Source: Brasilonema bromeliae SPC951
GTDB taxonomy: Bacteria; Cyanobacteriota; Cyanobacteriia; Cyanobacteriales; Nostocaceae
Direction of reading: 5' to 3'
Assembly (NCBI RefSeq): GCF_012912135.1
Contig: NZ_QMEB01000011.1
Location: forward strand, 1-45,681
DNA length: 45,681 nucleotides
In this document: positions 8,068-15,839 of the stretch, piece after piece
How positions within the stretch are numbered: position 1 is the stretch's first letter
Layout: each line of letters starts with the position of its first letter
Program-made: the position numbers and the translations under genes
The notes under the pieces: generated by a model
What the model was told of the DNA's origin: nothing
Database searches by the model: none
Seen by the model: only the letters and a program-made list of their open reading frames with translations

Positions 8068-8382
8068 ATGCCAATGGCGGTTGGAGTCATAGAAACTCAA
8101 GGTTTTCCGGCTGTGCTAGCAGCTGCGGACGCAATGGTAAAAGCTGCTGCAGTCACCATTGTCTATTATGGGCTAGCGGAAAGCGCTCGCATGTTAGTTG
8201 CTGTTCGGGGACACACAGCTGAGGTAGAAAGAGCAGTTGAAGCTGGTATTGAAGCTGGTAATAACCAATCTAACGGTGGTACGGTCATTACCCACTACAT
8301 TGTTCCTAATCCCCCAGAAAATGTAGAAAGTATTCTGCCAATTCATTTCACTCAAAAATCAGAACCATTCCGAATAATGTGA
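8068..8382 (+). CDS. Carboxysome shell protein, CcmK3/CcmK6-like BMC domain
   Basis: A 104-aa hexamer-forming BMC-domain protein of the beta-carboxysome shell, which encloses RuBisCO and carbonic anhydrase. The hallmark [20 protein letters not shown] starts at residue 4. The pore loop (residues 36-39) reads LAES instead of the KIGS or RxGS of CcmK1/2/4, so the central pore lacks the usual Gly-Ser; this is the CcmK3-type state, known to form mixed hexamers with CcmK4. A good AAGGGG site precedes the ATG. It sits alone rather than next to ccmK4, whose likely gene is 11 kb away on the other strand. CcmK6 (solo paralog) is the alternative label. Confidence 0.9.
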   Translation: MPMAVGVIETQGFPAVLAAADAMVKAAAVTIVYYGLAESARMLVAVRGHTAEVERAVEAGIEAGNNQSNGGTVITHYIVPNPPENVESILPIHFTQKSEPFRIM

Positions 8383-8395
8383 ATTGACAGGCAAA

Positions 8396-9439
8396 TCATT
8401 CCACTGCAGGTTCTAACATCCGAATCGTCCCAGCGTCAGCATCGATTTCGACTTCTAAACCAATAGGTAATGTGAGTACATTTTCGATGTGACCAATCAT
8501 CGCACCATACCAAGCAGGAATGCCGAGTGGTTGAATGTGATCCCACACAACTTCTTCTAAGGTGAGAGAACCGTAGTCAGCGTCTGGGGAACAATCGGAA
8601 CATTGTCCAAACACAAAACCTGCAAGTTTGTTAAATAAACCCGCAATTTTCAAGTGAGTCATCATGCGATCAATGCGGTAAATATTTTCGTGAGTATCTT
8701 CCAAAAATAGAATCGCACCACTGAAATCGGGTACGTAAGGAGAACCTACAATAGCGGATAAAACTGAAAGATTTCCGCCAATAAGCCGACCTTTTGCTTT
8801 ACCAGAAGTAATGGTTTGTTTACGATACTTCACCTGCATGAGACGGTTAGAATCGTCGCCATCTTTTTGATTTTGAAAAGTCACAGCTTCACCCCTAAAT
8901 AAAACGCGGCGAAAATAATCCGTTTGGGTTGTTTTCCAAGAAGTTAATCCATTGGGACCGTGAAATGTCACCAAGTTAGTTTGAGCATTTAATCCGAGAA
9001 TTAAAGCTGTGATGTCACTGAAACCAACTAGAATCTTGGGATTTTTGCGGATACGCTGGTAATCAAGATAAGGCAATATCCGGCTACATCCCCATCCACC
9101 GCGAACTGGTAAAATGGCGGCGATAGAGGAATCACTAAAAAACTGATTAATATCAGCAGCACGGTCTTTATCTTTACCTGCCAAATAACCATACCGTTCA
9201 AGTAGATGGGGTGCGAGTCGCGGGACAAGTCCCAATCCCTTGACTGCATCTATGACAATATTAAGTTCTTCACGGACAAATACCGCACTAGCAGGACCGA
9301 CAATACCCACAATAGATCCTGGCTGCAAGCGCTTAGGTTTTAATAATGGTTTACCTGCTGCTTTTGCCAACTGAAAGGGAAAGGCAAATACTGAAGGGGT
9401 AGCAGCTAAACTTAAAAGAAAGTTACGGCGGTTAATCAT
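8396..9439 (-). CDS. LD-carboxypeptidase (family S66), exported
   Basis: 347 aa. This family trims the terminal D-alanine from murein tetrapeptides during cell-wall recycling (LdcA) or acts on related peptides (MccF). The N-terminus, INRRNFLLSLAATPSVFAF, is a Tat-type or Sec signal, so the enzyme likely works in the periplasm rather than the cytosol as in E. coli. The catalytic Ser is S141 in VGFSDITAL. The partner Glu lies in FLEDTHENIYR and the His in GHIENVLTLPIG. It is convergent with the shell-protein gene (13-nt gap). The family is certain; the exact peptide substrate is not shown. Confidence 0.92.
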   Translation of the reverse strand: MINRRNFLLSLAATPSVFAFPFQLAKAAGKPLLKPKRLQPGSIVGIVGPASAVFVREELNIVIDAVKGLGLVPRLAPHLLERYGYLAGKDKDRAADINQFFSDSSIAAILPVRGGWGCSRILPYLDYQRIRKNPKILVGFSDITALILGLNAQTNLVTFHGPNGLTSWKTTQTDYFRRVLFRGEAVTFQNQKDGDDSNRLMQVKYRKQTITSGKAKGRLIGGNLSVLSAIVGSPYVPDFSGAILFLEDTHENIYRIDRMMTHLKIAGLFNKLAGFVFGQCSDCSPDADYGSLTLEEVVWDHIQPLGIPAWYGAMIGHIENVLTLPIGLEVEIDADAGTIRMLEPAVE

Positions 9440-9523
9440 AAAAAGTTTTTTACACTCAGAGTAAGTGCTATTAAACCACCATGCAACAGCAGCTGCAAAT
9501 ACTAACTTAGTAATGATATTCGT

Positions 9524-9766
9524 TTAATCGTCATCATCATTGTCGTCGTTTTTGTCATCATTGTCGTTTTTGTCATCATTATTGTCATCATGTCTAGTAG
9601 CTGGCGACTGTGTTGATGCTGTAGTTGGTTGTATTGTTGATGAAGGTAAAAAGGAAGTCTTGCGTAAGACTAATGCAATTACAGCAAAGACTATGGCAGT
9701 AGTTGCTGCCGCAGCTAAGACTGCGGTTATAACTTTTTTATACGTGTTTCTATCTTCATCTCTCAT
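9524..9766 (-). CDS. Small membrane protein with Asp/Asn-rich tail
   Basis: 80 aa from the ATG at 9766. An in-frame TTG 12 nt upstream is possible. Residues about 11-35 form one membrane helix (ITAVLAAAATTAIVFAVIAL), followed by a Ser/Thr/Pro linker. The C-terminus is a run of Asp, Asn and Lys ending in DDDD. The acidic tail could bind Ca2+ or other cations; that is a guess. The nucleotide repeat (GTCATCATT-like) behind the tail may have expanded by slippage. No homologous family recognised. An opposing frame over the same bases is judged a shadow. Confidence 0.6.
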   Translation of the reverse strand: MRDEDRNTYKKVITAVLAAAATTAIVFAVIALVLRKTSFLPSSTIQPTTASTQSPATRHDDNNDDKNDNDDKNDDNDDDD

Positions 9767-10190
9767 TTTTATTAACAAAACTCATTCGCATCAACTCTTG
9801 CTGTACTCATAATAAAGGTTAGGGTCAATCCTCAATCATCAGACGAATCCTACAGACGATTCTGGATGGTGATAAGCCTTTATGCTTAACGCGTCCCTTG
9901 CGCGTGTCCCCTTGCTCCTCAGCGTATCACCACTCATTGGTATCCATCAACACGCAGAGTCTTAACCTGAACTCTGGCTTTTGAAGGTAATTTCACAACT
10001 AGAGTGTAGATACTATTGCAGTAAGTAGTTCAAACAGGTGAATAGCTGTTCCTCATAGCTCTTGTGCACACCCTTACTGAGTGTATTTTATTGCAAGCAG
10101 AGGCACCATCAGCCAAGCCTTCTAGGCGAAGCAATCCAAGAATATAGTCCTGTGAACTGCGCTACCCAGCTAATAGTTGGATTTTGACCT
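9767..10190. other. Intergenic region, nothing recognised
   Basis: About 420 nt between divergent small genes. It contains short imperfect inverted repeats but no convincing ORF. I compared it by eye with tmRNA, RNase P RNA and SRP RNA and saw no match. A small RNA cannot be excluded. Confidence 0.4.
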
Positions 10191-10661
10191 ATGAGAAAAG
10201 CCGTTTTCCTGATACTGCCTATTACCTTAATCCTCTTCCCCAGCCAGAGGGCGCAATCTCAACGAGTAGAGTCCTCCTTTGATCGTCCCTACTTGGCGTT
10301 AGTTAAAGGAGACACTCCTAACAGTTGTAGCTTTATCTCCGGCGATTTCCTGGAACGGGCGGCGGACATTGTTCAGGATTTGCTGTTTGTCCGCCCTGGG
10401 GACTCGCCACAGCAGGTCAGCTATGAAGTGCGCTTCGTTCCCGACCAGCCTTATGCGCGTGATGCATTGCAATGGACGGCACTTGCAGAAGGAAACTATA
10501 CTAAGGCTATCGTAAATTTCCGCGACAACCGCGCGCAAGAGCGCATTTTTACAATGGCGATTAATTACAACCAACCGAATGAAAAACTGTGTCAGTGGGC
10601 GGTACGAGAACCACAACAGGGAACTCAATCCCAATCTCCAGCTTCACCACCAGGGCAATAA
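10191..10661 (+). CDS. Secreted protein of unknown function
   Basis: 156 aa. A signal peptide is clear: MRKAVFLILPITLILF, with cleavage near SQRAQSQ. The mature protein has two cysteines (in PNSCSFISG and EKLCQWAV) that could pair in the periplasm. It ends in a Gln/Ser/Pro-rich tail. No domain was recognised. It is a single gene, followed by two hairpins. Reality as a gene is supported by the signal peptide and by codon use like its neighbours. Confidence 0.7.
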   Translation: MRKAVFLILPITLILFPSQRAQSQRVESSFDRPYLALVKGDTPNSCSFISGDFLERAADIVQDLLFVRPGDSPQQVSYEVRFVPDQPYARDALQWTALAEGNYTKAIVNFRDNRAQERIFTMAINYNQPNEKLCQWAVREPQQGTQSQSPASPPGQ

Positions 10662-10670
10662 GGTTCAGGA

Positions 10671-10729
10671 GGTTTGCGCGAATTGCCGCAAACCTTGAAA
10701 TTCGCCCCATCTTGTTAAGGACAAGGGCG
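10671..10729 (+). terminator. Two tandem hairpins downstream of the secreted-protein gene
   Basis: Hairpin 1: GGTTTGCG (10671-10678) pairs with CGCAAACC (10687-10694). Hairpin 2: CGCC...CTTGT (10703-10715) pairs with ACAAG-GGCG (10721-10729) with a 4-nt bulge. No T-run follows, so if this ends transcription it is not a textbook intrinsic terminator. Confidence 0.4.
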
Positions 10730-10847
10730 ATAAGCCGAAGGCAAAAAGACAATACTTGAAACTGAACATTGATCGTTCTATTGTTTAGAACCCTCTACTT
10801 TTTGCCTTGCAAGAGAAAGCTTTGTTAGTTTTGGCTGGGTTGTTGAG

Positions 10848-11273
10848 TTAAGCAGATTGAACCTCTTTTTGTGAGTAAAGATAGTCGCAATATAATGCCC
10901 ACACAGTCCCAAATAAACCAGTTATAGAACCTGATATTACTGCCAAAACACCCCATCCAAGTGGTCCAGTCCAACTGGTAATTTCCTTTAGTATTGCAGT
11001 ACTTGCTTTGCTAACAATATAAGCTGTTCCTGTTGCTGCTACTGTAACTAAACCCAACTCTACCAACATTTCTAACAGTCCCTGACTGGATAAATCCTCC
11101 TCAAAATAGATTTTCCAGACACGGGTGTACATTATAATATCAGACGCAGTTAGTATAAGCTGCTTAGGAACTTCTACACCGGGGGTTGGTGCAGCTGTAG
11201 CAGTACCACTACCAACAGCATAGGTAGCAACTGCTAAAACAGCTTCTAATCTTTTTTTGCCTAGACTGCTCAC
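10848..11273 (-). CDS. Hypothetical membrane protein
   Basis: 141 aa starting at a GTG with GGAG 9-10 nt upstream. The N-terminus has a signal-like segment (VLAVATYAVGSGTATAA). Hydrophobic stretches follow at about residues 68-85 (ELGLVTVAATGTAYIV) and 100-128 (GPLGWGVLAVISGSITGLFG and onward), so it likely spans the membrane twice or more. No family recognised. It lies alone between intergenic stretches. Confidence 0.65.
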   Translation of the reverse strand: MSSLGKKRLEAVLAVATYAVGSGTATAAPTPGVEVPKQLILTASDIIMYTRVWKIYFEEDLSSQGLLEMLVELGLVTVAATGTAYIVSKASTAILKEITSWTGPLGWGVLAVISGSITGLFGTVWALYCDYLYSQKEVQSA

Positions 11274-11547
11274 AGTGTCAACTCCTGTACCTTAAAAAAG
11301 GTAGTGTTTGGTTGCTATGATTGCACAAACAACCTTTGATAAACAGCTACCACTAATAAGATTATCCCCTGATTAGCTTTGAAGTGAAAATTTTAGTCAA
11401 CTTGTTGCTATTTTACATAACAAGTCGGATGGCAGGATGACACAGTGACTAAGAAAGAACTCACCAACCACACATTATAAACTCAGTATAAGTTCTATAC
11501 AATTAGAAATAGAAAACTCAGAAAAAAGGAATGATTCTGCATTCTGT
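11274..11547. other. Intergenic region, nothing recognised
   Basis: About 275 nt plus the adjoining tandem repeat. It is AT-rich. It includes the GTG-start gene's promoter side. No ORF or structured RNA seen. Confidence 0.4.
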
Positions 11548-11599
11548 GTTCTCTTTTTCTGTTCTCTTTTTCTGTTCTCTTTTTCTGTTCTCTTTTTCT
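11548..11599. repeat. 13-bp tandem repeat, four perfect copies
   Basis: Unit GTTCTCTTTTTCT repeated exactly four times (11548-11560, 11561-11573, 11574-11586, 11587-11599). It sits just after the stop of the minus-strand small gene ending at 11609. The period of 13 differs from the heptamer repeats elsewhere in the window. Confidence 0.95.
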
Positions 11600-11608
11600 A
11601 CTCAAATA

Positions 11609-11830
11609 TTATTCCTCTTGATTTCCAGTTTGTGCTTCCTCGCCCGGACGTTGTGTAGCAGGAGGGTAATCGACAAATTCTTGTGTTCTGGTTGTATTTG
11701 TCATAGCGCCTTCAAGCAAAGCATCTTCTGGTTCTACTGATTTGTCAGCAGCAGACACATTGATTTGACCTTCTGCGTTGACGTTAGGTTTATCAGAAGT
11801 TCCTTTGTGATTAGCATGACCACTAGGCAT
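11609..11830 (-). CDS. Small hydrophilic hypothetical protein
   Basis: 73 aa starting MPSGHANHKGTSDKPNVNAE. The start at 11830 is chosen because AGAGGA lies 6 nt upstream; an upstream in-frame ATG at 11854 would place that ribosome site inside the gene. The protein is polar, with no predicted membrane segment, and its composition (Asn, Glu, Thr, Gly) suggests disorder. No family recognised. It resembles small stress-type hydrophilic proteins only in composition. Confidence 0.55.
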   Translation of the reverse strand: MPSGHANHKGTSDKPNVNAEGQINVSAADKSVEPEDALLEGAMTNTTRTQEFVDYPPATQRPGEEAQTGNQEE

Positions 11831-12324
11831 AACTATTCCTCTAAATATGGACAAGTGAATATATCATCCCTCAGTCTAAACTCCTCTGTCATGGAGAATA
11901 CACTATCATAAGGCTTAGTTCATCTACATAAAGACTTTTACTTTTGACAGGTGTTGGAAAATCAAACGGCATAAAAGCGTTATTTTCTAATTACTTATCT
12001 GGTCAAGTACAAATGTTTGTTTTTATTTTCGTTTGTCTTCATCGCAGTTATGATTTCAAGCAAACGAAATAATTATAGTGGGTTTCAATTGCGTTGACTT
12101 TTCTCCAGACTATCGGTCAATTACAAATGAAATTTTCATATTCTACGTCGTATATGAATGTATTTGTCTTTACACGTAAAACAATAAGAATCGTGGTAGC
12201 AGTTGTCATCTGGAAAGCTCTTTAACAATGGGCTATTTGGTCATACTATCAGGTGATGTTGCATAAAGATTTTGAGCGATATCTTAAAGATATAAATACT
12301 TAATTAACATTTGAGACTAGAACT
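11831..12324. other. Intergenic region between divergent small genes
   Basis: About 490 nt, AT-rich, no ORF. Near the right end a short near-palindrome (ATATCTTAAAGATAT, ending about 12296) overlaps a possible -10 region (TATAAATACT) 24-34 nt before the next gene. Nothing else recognised. Confidence 0.45.
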
Positions 12325-12720
12325 ATGAAAAAGATTATTACGGCTGGTCTAGTCGTTTTAGCCACTACTGGTGGATTTTTACTTAATAACCAGTCAGTTC
12401 AAGCTCACTCTCGCGGTTACCATCACTTTCGCCCATATGGTTACTATCCGTTTTATGGACGTCCAATAAATTCTTGCTATCCTGTCACTCACTGGCTTGT
12501 TGATGAAGATCCTGCGTATCATCCTCAAGCTTATGCTGATGGCTACCGTCAAGGACAAGAGAGTGCAAAAAGAGGAAACAAGTACAAGTCGCGTACCGCT
12601 GGTGGAGAATTTGGTCGTGGTTTTGATGACGGTTATTATAGAAGGAAATTTGCTGGTCAAAAGCAAGTCGTTCCTAACGAATATAAGCCATACACTACGT
12701 CAGAATGCGGTTGGTATTAA
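12325..12720 (+). CDS. Secreted His/Tyr/Gly-rich protein
   Basis: 131 aa with a clear signal peptide (KKIITAGLVVLATTGGFLL, cleavage at VQA-HS). The mature N-terminus is rich in His, Tyr and Arg (RGYHHFRPYGYYPFYGRP), then comes a YADGYRQGQESAKRG-like segment and a GFDDGYYRRKF motif. Two cysteines are present (NSCYP and SECGWY). The His/Tyr-rich segment could bind metal or polysaccharide, but that is a guess. No family recognised. The next gene starts 14 nt after the stop, so the two may be co-transcribed. Confidence 0.7.
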   Translation: MKKIITAGLVVLATTGGFLLNNQSVQAHSRGYHHFRPYGYYPFYGRPINSCYPVTHWLVDEDPAYHPQAYADGYRQGQESAKRGNKYKSRTAGGEFGRGFDDGYYRRKFAGQKQVVPNEYKPYTTSECGWY

Positions 12721-12733
12721 AAAACAAAATTTT

Positions 12734-13039
12734 ATGATTTTAGAAGTTGCAATGCTTAATGTTCGCAGCGGGATGGAGAACGAGTTTGAAGTCGCTTTCG
12801 CCAAAGCTTCTCCGATTATTGCTTCAATGAAAGGATACATCTGGCACGAACTCCACCGCTGCATTGAAGCCCCAAACCGCTATCTGCTTCTTGTCCGGTG
12901 GCAAACCCTAGAAGACCATACTACTGGGTTTCGTGGGTCACCTCAATATGATCAATGGAAGCAGTTACTCCACCATTTCTACGACCCATTTCCCACGGTT
13001 GAGCATTTTGAAGGGGTATTGCAGTATCACTGCAGTTAA
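12734..13039 (+). CDS. Antibiotic-biosynthesis-monooxygenase (ABM)-fold protein
   Basis: 101 aa from the ATG at 12734; the same frame is open further upstream only as overlap with the previous gene. The pattern ILEVAMLNVRSGMENEFEVA, then IIASMKGYIWHELHR and YLLLVRWQTLEDHTTGFRGS matches the dimeric alpha-beta ferredoxin-like ABM family (quinol monooxygenase or heme-degrading relatives). No cofactor-binding signature decides the substrate. The rubredoxin gene is convergent with only a 2-nt gap. Confidence 0.8.
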   Translation: MILEVAMLNVRSGMENEFEVAFAKASPIIASMKGYIWHELHRCIEAPNRYLLLVRWQTLEDHTTGFRGSPQYDQWKQLLHHFYDPFPTVEHFEGVLQYHCS

Positions 13040-13041
13040 GC

Positions 13042-13206
13042 TTACTCGTCGTATGGCTCAAAATCCTCTTTTGACGCCCCGCACACAGGACATACCCAGT
13101 CTTCTGGTATGTCTTCAAAGGGTGTCCCCGGTTCTATCCCACCATCTGGATCGCCTTCTTCTGGGTCATATATGTAGGCGCAGACGTTACATACATACTT
13201 TTTCAT
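13042..13206 (-). CDS. Rubredoxin (short, soluble)
   Basis: A 54-aa one-electron carrier found by translating the minus strand. It begins [20 protein letters not shown] and continues through [14 protein letters not shown]. The single Fe is held by C6, C9, C39 and C42 (CxxC and CPVCG). Strong GAGGAAG ribosome site before the ATG. It lacks the C-terminal membrane helix of cyanobacterial RubA, the photosystem I assembly factor, so it is a soluble rubredoxin. Usual partners are oxygen or peroxide reductases; none is adjacent, though the convergent ABM-fold gene is next door. Confidence 0.95.
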   Translation of the reverse strand: MKKYVCNVCAYIYDPEEGDPDGGIEPGTPFEDIPEDWVCPVCGASKEDFEPYDE

Positions 13207-13263
13207 CTTCCTCTCTCCTCATTAAGGATCTGCTTTGCCTCAATATTACACACACGTTGTTTG

Positions 13264-13306
13264 AATTCGTAATTCGTAATTAATTGCTAATTACGAGTTA
13301 CGAATT
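13264..13306 (-). terminator. Long hairpin downstream of the M61 protease gene
   Basis: 19-bp arms (13264-13282 and 13288-13306) with one mismatch and a 5-nt loop. It lies 15 nt past the M61 gene's stop on the minus strand and about 58 nt upstream of the rubredoxin start, so it may separate the two units. The arms are made of AATTCGTAATTCGTAATTA-type repeats, a kind often scattered in these genomes. Confidence 0.5.
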
Positions 13307-13321
13307 ATCAGTTACAAGTTG

Positions 13322-15106
13322 TTAACGAAGAGTTGTCAAAGGCGCACCTAACCATCCAGCAAAGTTTTCTTTCTGTGTAGGAGAAGGATTTTCTACTGCC
13401 TTGATTTGATACTTTCTAGTACAAGGAGACGCCAAAGTGACGGGTAAGGTACGGAGTTCGTCTTGATGGAAAATTGTGACTTGAATGGTGTCCCTTGGTT
13501 GGTAATCTTTCAGGCGATCGCCCAACCCATTCGCTGTGACACGCAAACCATCAATAGCCAGCAACTCATCTCCTGGATCAATTCCTGCAAATTGCGCAGG
13601 TGAATTTGCGTCAACAAACTTAATGAGTTCCCGTCCATTGTCACTATTGACTTTAACTCCTAAGTAAGGTTCTTCATCCTTTTCCTCCACCAGTTGCAAG
13701 CCAAATGGTTCCAGGTATTCGTTGAAAGGCAAATCTTCAGTCTTATCAATGTAGGAGTTGAAGAAATCAGTCAAATCTATACCAGCAATAAACTCAATCA
13801 CCGACTGCAATTGTTCTGGAGTATAACCAATTTCATCTCTGCCAAATTGATGCCACATTTTCAGCATGACATCATCTAGTGATCGCTGATTTCTAGATCG
13901 TGAACGAATCAGCAAATCTAGCAACAATGATACCATTTCCCCTTTTAAATAGTAGGAAATTTGGCTATTACCGCTATTCGCATCTGGACGGTAAAGTTTA
14001 ATCCATGCATCAAAACTCGATTCTGCAAGAGATTGTACCTTGCGTCCTGGAGTTGTTTCATGCCGAGCAATTTCTTTACTCAAGTTATTTAAGAATGACT
14101 TTGCATCATAAATTCCTGCGCGTAAGGGAATGAGCAAATCGTAATAACTTGTTGTCCCTTCACAAAACCACAGTGACGATGTATAGTTTTCTTGGTCGTA
14201 ATCAAAGACCTCTAGTTCTTTTGGGCGAATGCGCTTAACATTCCACAAGTGAAAGAACTCGTGTGCGACCAATTGCATGAAGCGTTCGTATTTGTCGCGA
14301 TCGCGGAAACCATTACGCTGATAAATGAGCGCGCAAGAGTTTTTATGCTCCAAACCACCATAAGCTTGAGCAAACAAATGCAGCAGAAACACATATCGCT
14401 GATATGGTAACCCACCAAACATGGCTGCTTCTACTTCAATGATTTTCGCAATGTCAGCAATCATCTGCTGCAATTGGAAATTGCCCTTCCCCCAAATTGC
14501 CAATTCGTGGGGTTTTCCCAATACCTCAAAGTGATGTAACTGGTGGAGACCAATTTCAAAGGGACTATCTACAAGAGTATCAAAATCTGAAGCACAAAAA
14601 GTATTTGCTTTTTGTCGAACTGGTGGTAATGCTGTAGTGACCTGCCACTCTGGGTGTGGCGGTACTATAGTCACTTGTATTGGTTCTGCTTCCCAACCCA
14701 GTATTCTGAAAAACAGTGCTGCACCATTGAAATAGCCGTGGCTTGAGTCCAAGTGATTTGTTCGCACTGATAACTCATTAGCAAATATACGGTATTTTAT
14801 AGTTATTTCCGACACCTCACATGTTTCTATCTGCCAATGATTTTTACTAATTTTTTGCCAGGACAAAGGCAAGTCAAAGGCAAAAGCAGCAAAATCTTGT
14901 AAGTGCTTGGCATATTCTCGGACTAAGTAAGACCCAGGAGTCCACACCGGCAATTTCAAATTTAAAATTGGCGACGAGTAATTCACCAGACGCAAAGTCA
15001 CTTCAAACAGGTGCGTTTCTGGTTTGGGCATTGCCACCTGGTAGTAAATTGCTGGTGCAGTTTCCTTGGTATAAATGTTAGTGCGAGGTGCAGTTGCTTC
15101 AGTCAT
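13322..15106 (-). CDS. M61-family metallopeptidase with PDZ domain
   Basis: 594 aa, full length for the glycyl-aminopeptidase family. Residues 1-175 form the N-terminal beta domain. The gluzincin active site is GGLEH (251-254 region), H282-E283-xx-H286 in AHEFFHLWN, and zinc ligand E316 in WFCEGTTSYY. Residues about 480-570 form a PDZ domain (YLGVKVNSDNG, AQFAGIDPGDELLAIDGLRV) that likely binds substrate C-termini. No signal peptide is evident, so it is probably cytosolic. It is a single gene upstream of a repeat hairpin. Physiological substrates in cyanobacteria are unknown. Confidence 0.93.
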   Translation of the reverse strand: MTEATAPRTNIYTKETAPAIYYQVAMPKPETHLFEVTLRLVNYSSPILNLKLPVWTPGSYLVREYAKHLQDFAAFAFDLPLSWQKISKNHWQIETCEVSEITIKYRIFANELSVRTNHLDSSHGYFNGAALFFRILGWEAEPIQVTIVPPHPEWQVTTALPPVRQKANTFCASDFDTLVDSPFEIGLHQLHHFEVLGKPHELAIWGKGNFQLQQMIADIAKIIEVEAAMFGGLPYQRYVFLLHLFAQAYGGLEHKNSCALIYQRNGFRDRDKYERFMQLVAHEFFHLWNVKRIRPKELEVFDYDQENYTSSLWFCEGTTSYYDLLIPLRAGIYDAKSFLNNLSKEIARHETTPGRKVQSLAESSFDAWIKLYRPDANSGNSQISYYLKGEMVSLLLDLLIRSRSRNQRSLDDVMLKMWHQFGRDEIGYTPEQLQSVIEFIAGIDLTDFFNSYIDKTEDLPFNEYLEPFGLQLVEEKDEEPYLGVKVNSDNGRELIKFVDANSPAQFAGIDPGDELLAIDGLRVTANGLGDRLKDYQPRDTIQVTIFHQDELRTLPVTLASPCTRKYQIKAVENPSPTQKENFAGWLGAPLTTLR

Positions 15107-15839
15107 CTTTGTTTATGAGTAAGAATTCTGAGTTATTAACTATTAGTTAATAGTTAAGAGTTAATGGTCAATAGTCAATAGTTGTAAGTCAAAAAACTTG
15201 CTTACTGCTGTTGCCTCAGCACTTAATGCTTCTTTATACTTTACCACTTCAGTAGAGCAACTACCTGAGATTGATGAAATAAACAACCATGATGGTATTG
15301 TTTATTTTGATCTAACATTCGTAACTGCTGAGGAAAGTTCCGATTTTATTTTTTTTGCATCAACCCATTATCTTAGGGTTTTGACTTCATAGTCAATTCT
15401 TCAGCCGCTTGGACAATGCTGAATTTTACTTCGTTGGTGTTTTCCATATGAACTTACCTGATATAGACTATACCATTTTCTGCAATAATGAAAGTCTCCC
15501 TAACGCACAGAGAAGTCACAAGACAACGTTTACCATAACTTCCGTAAAACACACAGGAGAACACCTAAGGTTTTAGAGAATCTTAGAGGAGACAGTAGCC
15601 AAAAATGCCATTTTGTTTAGGATCAACACTTAGGACTGAGAGATTTAGCACTGTTGTGTTAAGATTTTCATCATTTGGTAAAGTATTTTTTGGTAAATAA
15701 AAAATAAAAAATGACAAATAATCAAAAGATTGTTTACGAATTGGAAACAGGTAATTGTGAGTCTATAGTTCAGCAGCTAAAATCTACGACTATAGATTTC
15801 AAATCTGGAGCAATTACCAATTTCCTTTTTAGGACGACC
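15107..15839. other. Intergenic region, no credible gene
   Basis: About 730 nt. The left end has AGTTAATAGTTAA-type short repeats (about 15130-15185). Two short plus-strand frames (15198-15392 and 15711-15920) lack ribosome sites and recognisable content. The second overlaps the 3' end of the HetZ-like gene. The promoter of the M61 gene should lie near 15110-15200. Confidence 0.5.

Noticed and set aside
9540-9812. 90-aa plus-strand frame opposite the acidic-tail gene
   Set aside because: Its hydrophobic Ser/Leu start is the mirror image of the Asp repeat; the minus frame has a normal membrane helix and charged tail.
9767-10190. Possible structured RNA (tmRNA, RNase P RNA or SRP RNA)
   Set aside because: Compared by eye with core motifs of these RNAs and found none; only weak inverted repeats are present.
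12497-12733. N-terminal extension of the ABM-fold frame
   Set aside because: It overlaps the secreted His/Tyr-rich gene in another frame; the ATG at 12734 fits the family start.
15198-15392. 64-aa plus-strand frame
   Set aside because: No ribosome site, no family match, sits in repeat-flanked intergenic sequence.
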